A DNA stretch of 64,000 nt from Chryseobacterium indologenes (GCA_001013295.1 LAZY01000015.1:1-64000), one strand, 5' to 3'. Shown: positions 51,316 to 61,273, counted from the first letter of the stretch. The notes: generated from the sequence alone by a model not told the origin. Program-made: numbers and translations.

Positions 51316-52521
51316 TTGAAGAATATTGCATTTTACATAGCATCCAGATACCTTTTGGCAAAAAAAGGCAGTACTGCCGTTACGTTTATCACGTGGCTGG
51401 CGGTAGGTGCCATGACGGTTGCTGTGGCTGCAATGTTCGTGATTATCTCCGTTTTTTCAGGACTTGAGAATCTAAACAAAGACCTTATTTCCAATCTTCA
51501 TGCAGATCTGACACTGAAAAGTACTTCAGGAAAAACCATTAAGGATCTGGACAAGGTCTCTACTGTTTTAAGCAATAATAAAGACATCAGCAGTTTCTCC
51601 CGTGTTATTGAAGAAAAGGTATACGTAAGCTTCAACGGAAAAGGAGATATTGCCTATTTAAGAGGTGTTGATTCAGCTTATACGAAGGTTAATCCAATCA
51701 ACAAAGAAGTATTTTATGGAACTTATCCTAGTTTCAGATACTCCAATGAGGTTTTTATGGAAAATAGTCTGGACAACAGATTATCTGTTCCTATAGACTC
51801 TTCTAATCATTATGCAACGGTCTTTATGCCCAAGCCGGGGACTGGGATCATCAATAAGGAAGAAGATATTTATAATAAAAGAGATATTCTTGTAACAGGT
51901 GTTTTCCCTGGAAAGGACCAACTGGACAATTATATCATCTCTCCTATTGAACTTGCTGAAGAATTGCTGAGCCTTCCTAAAAAATCAGCTTACCAGATAG
52001 TTATTAAATTAAAAAATCCGGAAAATGCAGATGCCGTAAAGCAAAATCTGCTGACTTCCCTTGGTAAAAATATTGAGATCAAAACCAAAGAAGAAGAAAA
52101 TGCCGCCTTCTGGAAAATGATCAATACAGAAAAATTATTTATTTATCTCATTTTTGCGCTCGTGATCTTTATTACGACCTTTAATCTTGCCGGAGCGATT
52201 ATTATCCTACAGCTTGACAAAAAGGAACAGGCAAAATCTCTTATTTCACTTGGCTTTCCTCTAAGCCATCTGAGAATGACCTATTTCTACACCGGACTTC
52301 TCATTGTGGTTTCGGGAGTTATTACCGGATTGATCTTTGGAACAGCCCTTTGCTATTTCCAGCTCTACACGGAGTTCTTCAGAGCCAATGAAGCACTTCC
52401 TTTCCCGGTAAAGATTGTAGGGAAAAATTATCTCATTGTGGCATTTACTGCCTCTATATTCGGAATCGCCATTTCCTGGTTCTTTTCAAAAATCAGCAAA
52501 GAGTATATTACTAAAAGTTAA
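51316..52521 (+). CDS. FtsX-type ABC transporter permease (LolC/E-like)
   Basis: 401 residues. Start is a TTG at 51316, three bases after rbfA; the protein opens LKNIAFYIASRYLLAKKGST. One transmembrane helix near 25-50 (LAVGAMTVAVAAMFVIISVF), a large periplasmic domain, and three helices in the last 140 residues is the LolC/LolE/MacB plan. It likely works in moving lipoproteins to the outer membrane; partner ATPase not seen here. Confidence 0.85.
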   Translation: MKNIAFYIASRYLLAKKGSTAVTFITWLAVGAMTVAVAAMFVIISVFSGLENLNKDLISNLHADLTLKSTSGKTIKDLDKVSTVLSNNKDISSFSRVIEEKVYVSFNGKGDIAYLRGVDSAYTKVNPINKEVFYGTYPSFRYSNEVFMENSLDNRLSVPIDSSNHYATVFMPKPGTGIINKEEDIYNKRDILVTGVFPGKDQLDNYIISPIELAEELLSLPKKSAYQIVIKLKNPENADAVKQNLLTSLGKNIEIKTKEEENAAFWKMINTEKLFIYLIFALVIFITTFNLAGAIIILQLDKKEQAKSLISLGFPLSHLRMTYFYTGLLIVVSGVITGLIFGTALCYFQLYTEFFRANEALPFPVKIVGKNYLIVAFTASIFGIAISWFFSKISKEYITKS

Positions 52522-52543
52522 TATATTAAGTTGACACATTTAA

Positions 52544-52561
52544 CGAAAAAAAACTTTTTCG
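52544..52561 (+). terminator. Short terminator-like hairpin
   Basis: CGAAAAA and TTTTTCG pair around four bases, 22 bases after the permease stop. TACCTTTA at about 52575-52582, just after, resembles a -7 element for the endonuclease gene. Confidence 0.4.
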
Positions 52562-52603
52562 GATTCATTTTTTTGTACCTTTACGCCCCCAATTTTTTTA
52601 AAA

Positions 52604-54385
52604 ATGAAACGAATTTTATCTTTTTTTCTATTAAGCTTTGCATTTTTCAATGCATCTGCTCAAATTCCGGCAGGTTACTATGATGATGCTGCAGGTTTAA
52701 CAGGTCCTGCTTTAAAGACCAAACTAAGCCAAATAATTTTCATACCTAACTCCATCGGTTATGGAGCTCTTTGGAATGCTTACTACACAACAGATAGAGA
52801 CGTCTACTATGAAGGAGACAACACTGTCTTGGATATTTATACTGAAGTTCCTAACGGGCCAGATTTTTATACTTTCAACATGGGAACGAACCAATGTGGA
52901 CAAAACGGCCCTGAAGGTACATGCTATAATAGAGAACATATTGTTCCTCAAAGCTTATTTGGTTCACAAAACCCTATGTATTCTGATGTACATTTTATCA
53001 GACCTACTGACAGTAAAGTAAATGGTATGAGAGGATCTTTTCCTTTCGGAAAAGTAGGAACAGCAACATACACTTCCTCAAACGGTTCTAAATTAGGAGC
53101 AAGTGCATCTGCAGGATACACATCTACAGTATTTGAACCCATCGACGAATTCAAGGGGGATATTGCTAGAATGATTTTTTACTTTGTAACACGATATGAA
53201 GATAAACTTTCAACATTCCAATCTGGAGGTATGCTTGGAAATACAACATTCCCTGGTTTACAGGCTTGGGAAAAAGATCAGTTACTAGCTTGGCATTTAC
53301 AAGATCCTGTATCTCCTACTGAAATCAACAGAAATAACGCAAGTTATACAGTACAAGGAAACAGAAACCCATTTATCGATCACCCTGAATATGTTGTTCA
53401 AATCTGGGGTACTCCAGTTGTTGATACAGAAGCACCAACAGTTCCTACGAACCTAATAGCCAACAGCCCTACTTCCAACTCTATTGCTGTAAGCTGGACG
53501 GCTTCTACTGATAATGTTGGAGTAGCATCTTATCTTGTTTATGCAAACGGAACTTTAAAAGCTACTGTGAGCGGAACGACTACTTCAACGGTAGTAACAG
53601 GATTATCTCCACTTACATCATATACTTTCTATGTAATAGCTAAAGATGCTTCCGGAAACGCTTCTCCACAAAGTACAACTGCTACAGAAACTACTCTTGA
53701 CGGACCTACAGGAAGCGGAAGCTGTGGTACTGAAGACTTCAGCACTATGCAGGATGGTTCAAGCCAAGCGAGTTCATATGCTACAAGAACATGGACTAAT
53801 AATAGTATAACATGGACAGCAACCCTTGCAAGAACTGATGAAACAATTAATGGTAAAGCTGTTTGTACTCAAAAAGGTACTTTAACAAGTTCTGTGATTG
53901 CAGGAGGAGTTCAGTCTTTAACATTAACAACGCAACGTAAATATGGAGGGAACAATGGAAACTTAAATGTTTATGTGAATGATGCTCTTGTAGGTACAAT
54001 TCCATACAACACTTCAGTCACTACTACAACAATTAATCCTGGAGTAAGCGGAGATGTTGTCATTAAAATTGTAAATCCAAACACCGACAGAGTGGCAATG
54101 GATGACCTAAACTGGACATGTGCAACACTGGGAACTTCTGAAGTAAAGAAAGACAAATCAGAGTTTACCGTATACCCTAACCCGGTAAGAAACAACGAAT
54201 TGTTTGTAAAAGGAGAAAACCTTAGCAAAATTTCAAAAGCTGACATTTATGATCTTTCCGGAAAATTAATTGAAACAATCACTAATCCTTTCAAGCATTC
54301 AAATAAGATCAACCTTAAAGGGATGACAAAAGGAACTTATATCCTGAAAACAGATAATTTCTCTACTAAATTCATCGTAGATTAA
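52604..54385 (+). CDS. Secreted endonuclease I with FN3 and T9SS sorting domain
   Basis: 593 residues. A signal peptide ends near ASAQ (19-20). Endonuclease I core about 25-265 with CYNREHIVPQSLFG (catalytic His region) and HFIRPTDSKVNG. An FN3 domain (about 275-365, DTEAPTVPTNLIANSPTSNS) follows, then a jelly-roll-like domain, and at the C-terminus VYPNPVRNNELFVKG to FIVD, the type A type IX secretion sorting signal. It is probably secreted to degrade extracellular DNA for nutrients. Confidence 0.92.
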   Translation: MKRILSFFLLSFAFFNASAQIPAGYYDDAAGLTGPALKTKLSQIIFIPNSIGYGALWNAYYTTDRDVYYEGDNTVLDIYTEVPNGPDFYTFNMGTNQCGQNGPEGTCYNREHIVPQSLFGSQNPMYSDVHFIRPTDSKVNGMRGSFPFGKVGTATYTSSNGSKLGASASAGYTSTVFEPIDEFKGDIARMIFYFVTRYEDKLSTFQSGGMLGNTTFPGLQAWEKDQLLAWHLQDPVSPTEINRNNASYTVQGNRNPFIDHPEYVVQIWGTPVVDTEAPTVPTNLIANSPTSNSIAVSWTASTDNVGVASYLVYANGTLKATVSGTTTSTVVTGLSPLTSYTFYVIAKDASGNASPQSTTATETTLDGPTGSGSCGTEDFSTMQDGSSQASSYATRTWTNNSITWTATLARTDETINGKAVCTQKGTLTSSVIAGGVQSLTLTTQRKYGGNNGNLNVYVNDALVGTIPYNTSVTTTTINPGVSGDVVIKIVNPNTDRVAMDDLNWTCATLGTSEVKKDKSEFTVYPNPVRNNELFVKGENLSKISKADIYDLSGKLIETITNPFKHSNKINLKGMTKGTYILKTDNFSTKFIVD

Positions 54386-54409
54386 TTATAAAAAAATAAT
54401 TCAAATCAA

Positions 54410-54437
54410 AGGCCGGATTTTTCCGGTCTTTTTTTTA
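54410..54437 (+). terminator. Terminator after the endonuclease gene
   Basis: GGCCGGA pairs imperfectly with TCCGGTC, followed by a run of nine T. A TATTTTTG promoter word for aroE follows (54436-54443). Confidence 0.8.
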
Positions 54438-54448
54438 TTTTTGATCAT

Positions 54449-55186
54449 ATGGATTCCAATAAAAAATTAGGACTGATAGGACGAAATATTTCCTATTCTT
54501 TTTCTAAAAAATTCTTCGAAAACAAGTTTCAAAAGCTTATGCTTAAAGACTTTTCTTACGATATATTTGACCTGAGCGAAATTGATGAAGTAGAAAACCT
54601 TTTTTCTTCCCCTGGGCTTTTAGGATTCAACGTTACGATTCCTTATAAAGAAAAAATCATTAGCTACCTTGACGAATTGAGTGATGAAGCAGAAAAAATA
54701 GGAGCTGTAAACTGCGTACTCATCAGAGAGGGTAAAAAAACAGGATACAACACCGATGCCTTTGGTTTTGAACAAACGCTTCTTTTACACAAAAAACCGT
54801 CACAAGACAAAGCCCTGATCTTAGGAAACGGAGGTGCTGCCAAAGCGGTAAAATATGTTCTGGATAAACATAATATCCCATCACAAACCATTTCCAGAAG
54901 CACTGAAATCAACTTTGAAAATCTTGGAAAAGAAACCGTTGAGGAGCATAAAATCATTATTCAATGTACCCCGGTAGGCACCTTTCCAAATGTTGATGAC
55001 TGCCTGGACTTCCCTTTTGATGCTTTGTCTTCCGAACATCTGGTAATTGATTTAATATACAACCCCAACTATACCCGGTTTATCATCAATGCCTCTGAAA
55101 AAGGAGCAAAAACAGTAAACGGTTATTATATGCTTGAGCAGCAAGCAGAAAAAGCTTGGGAAATTTGGAATTTTCAAAAAAAATAA
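54449..55186 (+). CDS. aroE: Shikimate dehydrogenase
   Basis: 245 residues. LIGRNISYSFSKKF (substrate site), GFNVTIPYKEKI (catalytic Lys), LILGNGGAAKAVKY (NADPH P-loop) and GYYMLEQQAEKAWEIW at the end are typical AroE motifs. Reduces 3-dehydroshikimate in aromatic amino acid synthesis. Confidence 0.95.
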   Translation: MDSNKKLGLIGRNISYSFSKKFFENKFQKLMLKDFSYDIFDLSEIDEVENLFSSPGLLGFNVTIPYKEKIISYLDELSDEAEKIGAVNCVLIREGKKTGYNTDAFGFEQTLLLHKKPSQDKALILGNGGAAKAVKYVLDKHNIPSQTISRSTEINFENLGKETVEEHKIIIQCTPVGTFPNVDDCLDFPFDALSSEHLVIDLIYNPNYTRFIINASEKGAKTVNGYYMLEQQAEKAWEIWNFQKK

Positions 55187-55260
55187 CATAAATTAGTACT
55201 TTAATTGGCCTTACAGCTATATTTGAAGGATATTAACGCCACTCACATAAAAGATTTGCT

Positions 55261-57063
55261 ATGATTACAGAAAACAATCTTTCTGAAAACGAAGAAAATA
55301 AAATTCCTAACGAAGGATCTCAGGAGACATCGGAAAACACAGTTTCTCATGATGCATCCCCGCATGAAGATGACGCAGAGCATGTAGAGGAGCATGAAGA
55401 AGTAGAAATCTCTCTCGCTGATGCTTTAAAGGAGATGGAAAAAATCATCAACACGCCCAACGCAGGTGAGAATTTTAAAAGATTCAGCCAGTTGAAGGAA
55501 AAAGCAAGTCATTACATCCATGATGAAGTGGAAGATAAAAAGCACGAGTATGTAGAAGCTGGAAATCCCGCTGAAAATTTCAGCTATGAACATCCTTCAC
55601 AAGCAAAATACTCTGCCCTGGTTAATATTTTCAAGGAAAAACACGACAACTTCCAGAAAGGACAGGAAGAAGAGCAGAAAAAAAATCTGGAGCACCGTCA
55701 AAGCATCATTGAAAGACTTAAACATCTTTACACCAATTCTGAACCGGGAACCAATCTATTCAAATCTATTCGTGAGATCAAGGAAGAATGGTCCAAAGCA
55801 GGACAGGTTGCCAAATCTGAATTTAAAATTCTTAACAATAATTATTTCCATCACCTGAATCAGTTTTACCAGATGCTGGATCTTAACAAAGAATTTTTGG
55901 AGCAGGAATACAGCCACAATCTGGAAAAAAGAGAACATATCATCGCCCGTGCCAAAGAACTGGAAAATGAGCCGGTGATCCAGAAAGCATTGAATGAGCT
56001 TCAGTATCTTCACAAATTATGGAAAGAAGAAGCTGAGCCTGTAGCAGAAGAGTTCCGTGAAAAAACATGGGAAGAATTCAAAGAGATCTCCAATAAAATT
56101 CACGAAAGAAAATCTGAACTTTCTGCTTCTATTGAAAAAGAACAGGCAGCCAATCTTGAAAAGAAAAACCAGATTATTGCAGAAATCAAGAAACTTTCTG
56201 AACCTTCAGAAACGCCTAACCACAATTACTGGCAAAATGCCATTAAAAGAGTGGAAGATCTGCGCTCTGACTTTTTAAAAACAGGAAGTGTACCGAGAAA
56301 ACTTTCCAACCAAAACTGGAATGATTTCAAAACGACCCTGAGAGGTTTCAATACAACGAAAAATAACTATTATAAATCGTTAAAAGGTTCTCAACAGGCT
56401 AACCTGGAAGAAAAACTAAAACTCATCCAGACAGCTCAAGACAATCAAAATAATGAAGAATGGGATATTTCCGTTCCGTTATTCAAAAAACTGCAGGAAG
56501 ACTGGAAAAAAGTTGGACACGTTCCAAAGAGCATGACCAATAAAATCTGGGATGAATTCCGTGATGCCTGTAACGCTTTCTTCAACAACTACAGAGAAAA
56601 GAGCAATACTTCTACCGACAACTGGAAAGAAAATTACAAGAATAAAAAAGCAATTCTTGACGAGTTGAAAATGGTTTCTAATGAAGAAGGAAGTATTGAG
56701 AAAATTGAAGCGATCAAAACCGCATGGAATAATATCGGAAAAGTTCCAAGAGATAAAATTTCTATCAATACTGAATTCAACAAGACTTTAAGAGAGAAAT
56801 TAAAGATCAACAAGATCAATGAGCTTGAACTGAAAGAAGAAGGATTGTCTGAAAACCAGCTTACCGACAAAGCAAGAAAAATCAAAAACCAAATCTCTGA
56901 TCTAGAAGCAGAAATCGTTAAACTTGAAAACAACCTTTCTTTCTTCAACAAACCATCAAGAGAAAATCCTCTATTGAGAGATACCTACAATACCATTGAT
57001 GAAAAGAAAGCCCATTTGGAAACATTAAAGCAGAATCTCCACAGCATCATTAGCGGAGAATAA
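55261..57063 (+). CDS. DUF349 repeat protein
   Basis: 600 residues. A 90-residue acidic N-terminus precedes about five copies of the charged helical DUF349 unit (for example LFKSIREIKEEWSKAGQVAK and LFKKLQEDWKKVGHVPKSM), with a coiled-coil C-terminus. Function of this family is not established. A host gene upstream of ribD. Confidence 0.88.
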   Translation: MITENNLSENEENKIPNEGSQETSENTVSHDASPHEDDAEHVEEHEEVEISLADALKEMEKIINTPNAGENFKRFSQLKEKASHYIHDEVEDKKHEYVEAGNPAENFSYEHPSQAKYSALVNIFKEKHDNFQKGQEEEQKKNLEHRQSIIERLKHLYTNSEPGTNLFKSIREIKEEWSKAGQVAKSEFKILNNNYFHHLNQFYQMLDLNKEFLEQEYSHNLEKREHIIARAKELENEPVIQKALNELQYLHKLWKEEAEPVAEEFREKTWEEFKEISNKIHERKSELSASIEKEQAANLEKKNQIIAEIKKLSEPSETPNHNYWQNAIKRVEDLRSDFLKTGSVPRKLSNQNWNDFKTTLRGFNTTKNNYYKSLKGSQQANLEEKLKLIQTAQDNQNNEEWDISVPLFKKLQEDWKKVGHVPKSMTNKIWDEFRDACNAFFNNYREKSNTSTDNWKENYKNKKAILDELKMVSNEEGSIEKIEAIKTAWNNIGKVPRDKISINTEFNKTLREKLKINKINELELKEEGLSENQLTDKARKIKNQISDLEAEIVKLENNLSFFNKPSRENPLLRDTYNTIDEKKAHLETLKQNLHSIISGE

Positions 57064-57126
57064 TTCTTAACACAATAAATAAAGGCGGAGCAAAGCAATT
57101 TGTCTTCGCTTTTTCTTTTTACAGAT

Positions 57127-58152
57127 ATGAACAACGACGAATTTTATATTAAAAGATGTATTGAGCTGGCTCAGAAAGCATTGGGAAAAACATATCCCAA
57201 CCCTCTTGTTGGAAGCGTAATTGTACACAACGGAAAGATCATTGGCGAAGGATACCATCACAAGGCAGGAGAAAACCATGCAGAGATCAATGCAATCAAT
57301 TCCATCGAAAACAAAGAACTGATCCCGGAATCAACGATTTATGTTTCCCTGGAGCCATGTGCTCATTACGGAAAAACACCTCCCTGTGCTTTAAAAATTA
57401 AAGAATTGGGATTCAAAAAAGTAGTGATCGGTGCGATGGATTCCCATGATAAAGTGAATGGAAAAGGAAAGAAGATCATTCAGGACTCCGGAATTGAAGC
57501 GGTTTCCGGAATTCTGGAAAAGGAATGCATCGAATTGAATAAAAGGTTTTTCACCTATCATGAGAAGAAAAGACCCTACATTATTCTGAAATGGGCAGAA
57601 TCCGGAGACGGGTTTTTAGATAAAGATTTTAAGCCTACTCCTATCTCCAACACATTGGTCAATCAGCGGGTACATCAGCTAAGAGCAGACGAGCATGCCA
57701 TTTTAGTAGGCACCCAAACTGCTTTACATGACAATCCCAGCTTAACAGTCAGAAATACGGAAGGCACCAACCCTGTCAGAATACTCATTGATTTTGATCT
57801 TAAAATTCCTGAGCATTTCAAAATTTATAATAATGAAGCAAGAACATTAGTTATCAATTCTACGAAAGAAGGAATTGAAGAACACATTCAATTCATTAAG
57901 ATAAAAAAAGAAAATTTTCTAGCTGAATTAATGGAAGCTCTATATAAAGAACAGATACAATCCGTGATTATTGAAGGAGGCAGATTCACATTACAGCAAT
58001 TCATTGATGCCGGTCTTTGGGATGAGGCAATGGTTATAAAAAATGAGGGTTTACTTCTGAAAAACGGAACAAAAGCTCCCAATTTTAATCACACAGCTAC
58101 AAAAACAGAAACTTACAGAGACAATTCCATTTCATATTTTGAATCAAAATAG
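57127..58152 (+). CDS. ribD: Riboflavin biosynthesis deaminase/reductase
   Basis: The ATG at 57127 gives 341 residues. N-terminal deaminase has the zinc set HAEINAI and EPCAHYGKTPPC; C-terminal reductase begins RPYIILKWAESGDGF and has VIIEGGRFTLQQF. Bifunctional second and third step of riboflavin synthesis. Confidence 0.95.
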   Translation: MNNDEFYIKRCIELAQKALGKTYPNPLVGSVIVHNGKIIGEGYHHKAGENHAEINAINSIENKELIPESTIYVSLEPCAHYGKTPPCALKIKELGFKKVVIGAMDSHDKVNGKGKKIIQDSGIEAVSGILEKECIELNKRFFTYHEKKRPYIILKWAESGDGFLDKDFKPTPISNTLVNQRVHQLRADEHAILVGTQTALHDNPSLTVRNTEGTNPVRILIDFDLKIPEHFKIYNNEARTLVINSTKEGIEEHIQFIKIKKENFLAELMEALYKEQIQSVIIEGGRFTLQQFIDAGLWDEAMVIKNEGLLLKNGTKAPNFNHTATKTETYRDNSISYFESK

Positions 58153-58215
58153 CCTGGTTTTGTCACTGGTAAATGAAATAATATATCTACATTAGTAATT
58201 ACAAAAAAAATTACT

Positions 58216-58380
58216 ATGAAAAATTTAAAGAAAATCGCCAGACCAAAATTAAAAGAAGTAAAAGGAGGAATTGCTCCGGAATGCTGTTCTTTTTATCCGT
58301 CATCACTACAGCACTGCTGTGCCACCCCTTCGAGTATGAGCTGTCCTCCACCATGGGCAGACGGATCATTCCCTTGCTAA
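58216..58380 (+). CDS. GG-leader, six-cysteine peptide 1
   Basis: 54 residues. Leader MKNLKKIARPKLKEVKGG ends in a double glycine, as in bacteriocin/RiPP-type precursors cut by C39 peptidases. The 36-residue core contains six Cys (ECC, HCC, SC and a final C) and many Pro/Ser. A TTTTG, 19 bases, TATATCTAC promoter-like pair lies at 58158-58190. No transporter or modifying enzyme is seen nearby. Confidence 0.7.
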   Translation: MKNLKKIARPKLKEVKGGIAPECCSFYPSSLQHCCATPSSMSCPPPWADGSFPC

Positions 58381-58427
58381 TATTTCTAAATTCACATTTG
58401 TTATTAACCCAATAAAAAAATTGAATT

Positions 58428-58610
58428 ATGAAAAATTTGAAAAAAGTATCCAGAAGCGGATTAAGAACGATCCAGGGAGGCGTTTTCGTAACCTGCACGT
58501 TGCCAAACGGAGAACCTACCAGATGCAGAGACAAATGTCCTCAGGATTTTTGCGGGCCTACAAGCTATATGTGTCTGATTCCAATGGGCCTTTGCGGATC
58601 AGGAATTTAA
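58428..58610 (+). CDS. GG-leader, six-cysteine peptide 2
   Basis: 60 residues. Leader MKNLKKVSRSGLRTIQGG, nearly the same pattern as peptide 1, but a different core with six Cys (TC, RC, KC, FC, MC, LC) and a Gly-rich end. It follows peptide 1 by 47 bases and precedes a terminator, so the pair is one unit. Another frame at 58421 overlaps but has no leader. Confidence 0.7.
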   Translation: MKNLKKVSRSGLRTIQGGVFVTCTLPNGEPTRCRDKCPQDFCGPTSYMCLIPMGLCGSGI

Positions 58611-58633
58611 TAATTTATTTAAAAACCAATACA

Positions 58634-58658
58634 AAGCCGTCAAATTTTGACGGCTTAA
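58634..58658 (+). terminator. Terminator after the peptide pair
   Basis: AAGCCGTCA pairs with TGACGGCTT around five bases, with a short AT-rich tail. Confidence 0.65.
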
Positions 58659-58693
58659 TTTATGATCATGATGCAGATTAATAAAGCATTTAA

Positions 58694-58701
58694 TACTTTT
58701 G
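58694..58701 (+). promoter_or_regulatory. -7 promoter element for YigZ-family gene
   Basis: TACTTTTG, exact TAnnTTTG match, 23 bases before the ATG at 58725. No good -33 box was seen. Confidence 0.5.
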
Positions 58702-58724
58702 CATAAATAAAGCCGGAATACAGA

Positions 58725-59330
58725 ATGACGTTTGAGTACAAAACCATAGAAAAACCCATAGAAAACACTTTATTAAAAGAAAAAGGAAGCAAGTTCATCG
58801 GATTTGCTTATCCCGTGAATAATGAAAGTGAACTGAAAAATGCACTGGAAAAAGTAAGGGAAGAACACCCTAAGGCTACTCACCACTGCTATGCTTTCAG
58901 AATGGGGCTGAATGGGGAAAACTATCGTGCCAATGACGATGGAGAACCTTCAGGGAGTGCCGGCTTACCCATCTACAATCAATTATTAGCCAACGAAATC
59001 ACCAATGTCTTAGTTATTTCTGTACGTTATTACGGAGGAACTAAACTGGGCGTATCAGGTCTTGTAAAAGCCTACAAAGAATCTGCAAAGATCACATTGG
59101 AAGAAGCTAATATTATCACAAGAGAACTGGAAACTGAAATTGAGATCCAATTTAATTTTAATCAACAGAATACGATTTTTACCTTACTTTCAAAATTCGA
59201 TGCCAAAGTACTGAATTTTGATGCCAATGAAAACTGCATTCTGACCGCTTCTTTAAAGCTCGTACAAAAAGAAAACATCTCGGAAAAACTCTCCGAGATG
59301 CAATATGTTTCATTTGAATTTAAAGATTAA
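58725..59330 (+). CDS. YigZ / IMPACT family protein
   Basis: 201 residues. Hallmark THHCYAFRMG, NDDGEPSGSAGLPIY and VSVRYYGGTKLGVSGL of the YigZ/IMPACT family (ribosomal S5 domain-2-like fold), with a C-terminal EF-G domain V-like region. Precise role uncertain. Ends overlapping the converging metallopeptidase gene by four bases. Confidence 0.92.
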   Translation: MTFEYKTIEKPIENTLLKEKGSKFIGFAYPVNNESELKNALEKVREEHPKATHHCYAFRMGLNGENYRANDDGEPSGSAGLPIYNQLLANEITNVLVISVRYYGGTKLGVSGLVKAYKESAKITLEEANIITRELETEIEIQFNFNQQNTIFTLLSKFDAKVLNFDANENCILTASLKLVQKENISEKLSEMQYVSFEFKD

Positions 59331-60037
59331 TCTCTTCTGCTGCCCAGCAGTAAAGAAGCCCAGTAAAGCAACTGTGCCAGAGAACCTAACGCAGCTACCA
59401 CATAAGTTCTAGCCGCCCAGGTAAGACTGTCTTTTACTCCAACAAATTCTTCTGCTGTCACCGTTCCTGTATCTTTCAGCCATTTCATTGCTCTGTTACT
59501 TGCGTCATACTCTACAGGCAACGTTACAAAAGCAAAAAGTGTTGTTACAGCAAACATAGCTACCCCAATAGCCAGAACTGTTGTATTTCCGTTCGGATTT
59601 TCAATACTTCTGGAAGCTGCCATGATAGCAATACCTGCTATAAGGACAAACTGCATCAGATTAGAACTTATATTAACAATAGGAACAAGTTTTGAACGTA
59701 AATTCAACATTGAATATCCTACTGCATGTTGTACAGCATGCCCGCATTCATGAGCTGCTACAGCCGCTGCTGCTGCATTTCTCTGCATATAAACCCCTTC
59801 TGAAAGGTTTACTGTTTTATCAGCCGGATTATAGTGGTCCGTCAGCTGCCCGGGAACAGATATTACCTGAACATCATTAATCCCGTTATCTCTCAACATT
59901 TTTTCCGCCACTTCTTTTCCCGAAAGGCCATTTCGGAGGTGTACATTGGAATAATATTCAAATTTCGATTTTAACCTTGATGAAACCCACCAGCTCACCA
60001 GCATCGAAACAATAATTATAATATAATAAACCGCCAT
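59327..60037 (-). CDS. Membrane zinc metallopeptidase (YugP-like)
   Basis: 236 residues. N-terminal membrane helix (IIIIVSMLVSWWVSS), zinc motif AAHECGHAVQH, more helices near the middle and C-terminus. Matches the neutral zinc metallopeptidase (Zn_peptidase_2) family. Role unknown. Converges on the YigZ-family gene and diverges from the GNAT gene. Confidence 0.9.
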   Translation of the reverse strand: MAVYYIIIIVSMLVSWWVSSRLKSKFEYYSNVHLRNGLSGKEVAEKMLRDNGINDVQVISVPGQLTDHYNPADKTVNLSEGVYMQRNAAAAAVAAHECGHAVQHAVGYSMLNLRSKLVPIVNISSNLMQFVLIAGIAIMAASRSIENPNGNTTVLAIGVAMFAVTTLFAFVTLPVEYDASNRAMKWLKDTGTVTAEEFVGVKDSLTWAARTYVVAALGSLAQLLYWASLLLGSRRD

Positions 60038-60111
60038 TTTATATAGATTTTGTGTTCATTTTTCACCCATAATCATATAAAAACTGTGCCAAAGTATACG
60101 ATTTTATTATT

Positions 60112-60119
60112 TATATTTG
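60112..60119 (+). promoter_or_regulatory. -7 promoter element for GNAT gene
   Basis: TATATTTG, exact TAnnTTTG match, 24 bases before the ATG at 60143; supports that start over the longer frame. Confidence 0.5.
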
Positions 60120-60142
60120 TCCTCAAATTACTCCCAAAACCC

Positions 60143-61273
60143 ATGTCAACAGTTTCAATAATTGAAGTAAAAACAGCCAGTCAGCTCAAGCAATTCGTAA
60201 AGTTTCCGATGGAACTGTACAAAAATAATCCGTACTACGTCCCATCCTTTATCAATGACGAAATCAACATTTGGAATGCTGATGAAAATCCTGCGCTGCA
60301 ATATTCTGAAGCAAAGCAGTATCTGGCCTATAAAAATGACAGGATTGTAGGGAGAATTGCCGTGCTTATCAACCATAAAGAAGAAAAAGAATTAGGCATC
60401 AAAAAAGTACGTTTCGGATGGATAGATTTTATTGATGACGAAGAAGTTTCCAAGGCACTGGTTCAAAAGGCTATTGAGTATGCCCGGGAGAAAAACATTG
60501 ATAAAATAGAAGGGCCAATGGGCTTCACCAATCTGGACAAGGCAGGAATGCTGGTAAAAGGTTTTGATCAGCTGGCTACCATGATTGGGATATACAACCA
60601 TTCTTATTACCCTCAACATCTTGAAAAACTGGGACTGGTAAAAGAAAAAGAATGGGTTGAATTCGAAATTATTTTCCCTGAAGTTCTACCGGATAAGATC
60701 CACAAATTCAATGAACTTATTTCTCAGAAATATAAACTGAGAGTTTTAAAATTCAATACAAAGGAAGAAATCATCCAGTATGTAGATCCTATGTTTGATC
60801 TTTTGGATGAAACCTATAAACACCTTTCCACCTACACGCCTATTTCCGACGAACAGCGTAAAACATACAAGGAGAAATACTTCAAACTTATTGACAAAGA
60901 CTTTATTGTCTGTATTGTAGATGAGAACAATCACCTGATTTCCTTTGCCATTACAATGCCTTCTTATTCCAAAGCTTTACAAAAATCCGGAGGAAAGCTA
61001 CTTCCATTCGGGTGGTGGCATTTTTTAAAGGCAGGCAGAAAAAATGACAGAGCTAATTTCTATTTGATTGGTATTCATCCTGATTATCAAAGAAGAGGAG
61101 TAACTTCCATTATCTTCAAAGAGATTTGGAAAATATTCAGAAAAAAAGGAGTTAAATATCTGGAGACAAACCCGGAATTGGAAGAAAACAAAAGTATTCA
61201 GCTTTTATGGCAGGATTACAATCCGGTAAATCATAAAAGAAGAAGAACCTATTCGATGACGATAAATGAGTAA
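60143..61273 (+). CDS. GNAT-family N-acetyltransferase
   Basis: The ATG at 60143 gives 376 residues. The C-terminal 100 residues have FYLIGIHPDYQRRGVTSII, the acetyl-CoA loop (Q/RxxG) of GNAT enzymes; the N-terminal part (FPMELYKNNPYYVPSFINDE) is a second related domain. This family is widespread in Bacteroidota, substrate unknown. Confidence 0.82.
   Translation: MSTVSIIEVKTASQLKQFVKFPMELYKNNPYYVPSFINDEINIWNADENPALQYSEAKQYLAYKNDRIVGRIAVLINHKEEKELGIKKVRFGWIDFIDDEEVSKALVQKAIEYAREKNIDKIEGPMGFTNLDKAGMLVKGFDQLATMIGIYNHSYYPQHLEKLGLVKEKEWVEFEIIFPEVLPDKIHKFNELISQKYKLRVLKFNTKEEIIQYVDPMFDLLDETYKHLSTYTPISDEQRKTYKEKYFKLIDKDFIVCIVDENNHLISFAITMPSYSKALQKSGGKLLPFGWWHFLKAGRKNDRANFYLIGIHPDYQRRGVTSIIFKEIWKIFRKKGVKYLETNPELEENKSIQLLWQDYNPVNHKRRRTYSMTINE

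Noticed and set aside
58214..58534. Antisense frame over both peptide genes
   Set aside because: The plus-strand peptides have matching leaders; the antisense frame has no features.
58421..58681. Alternative plus frame overlapping peptide 2
   Set aside because: No GG leader, and it runs through the terminator at 58634.
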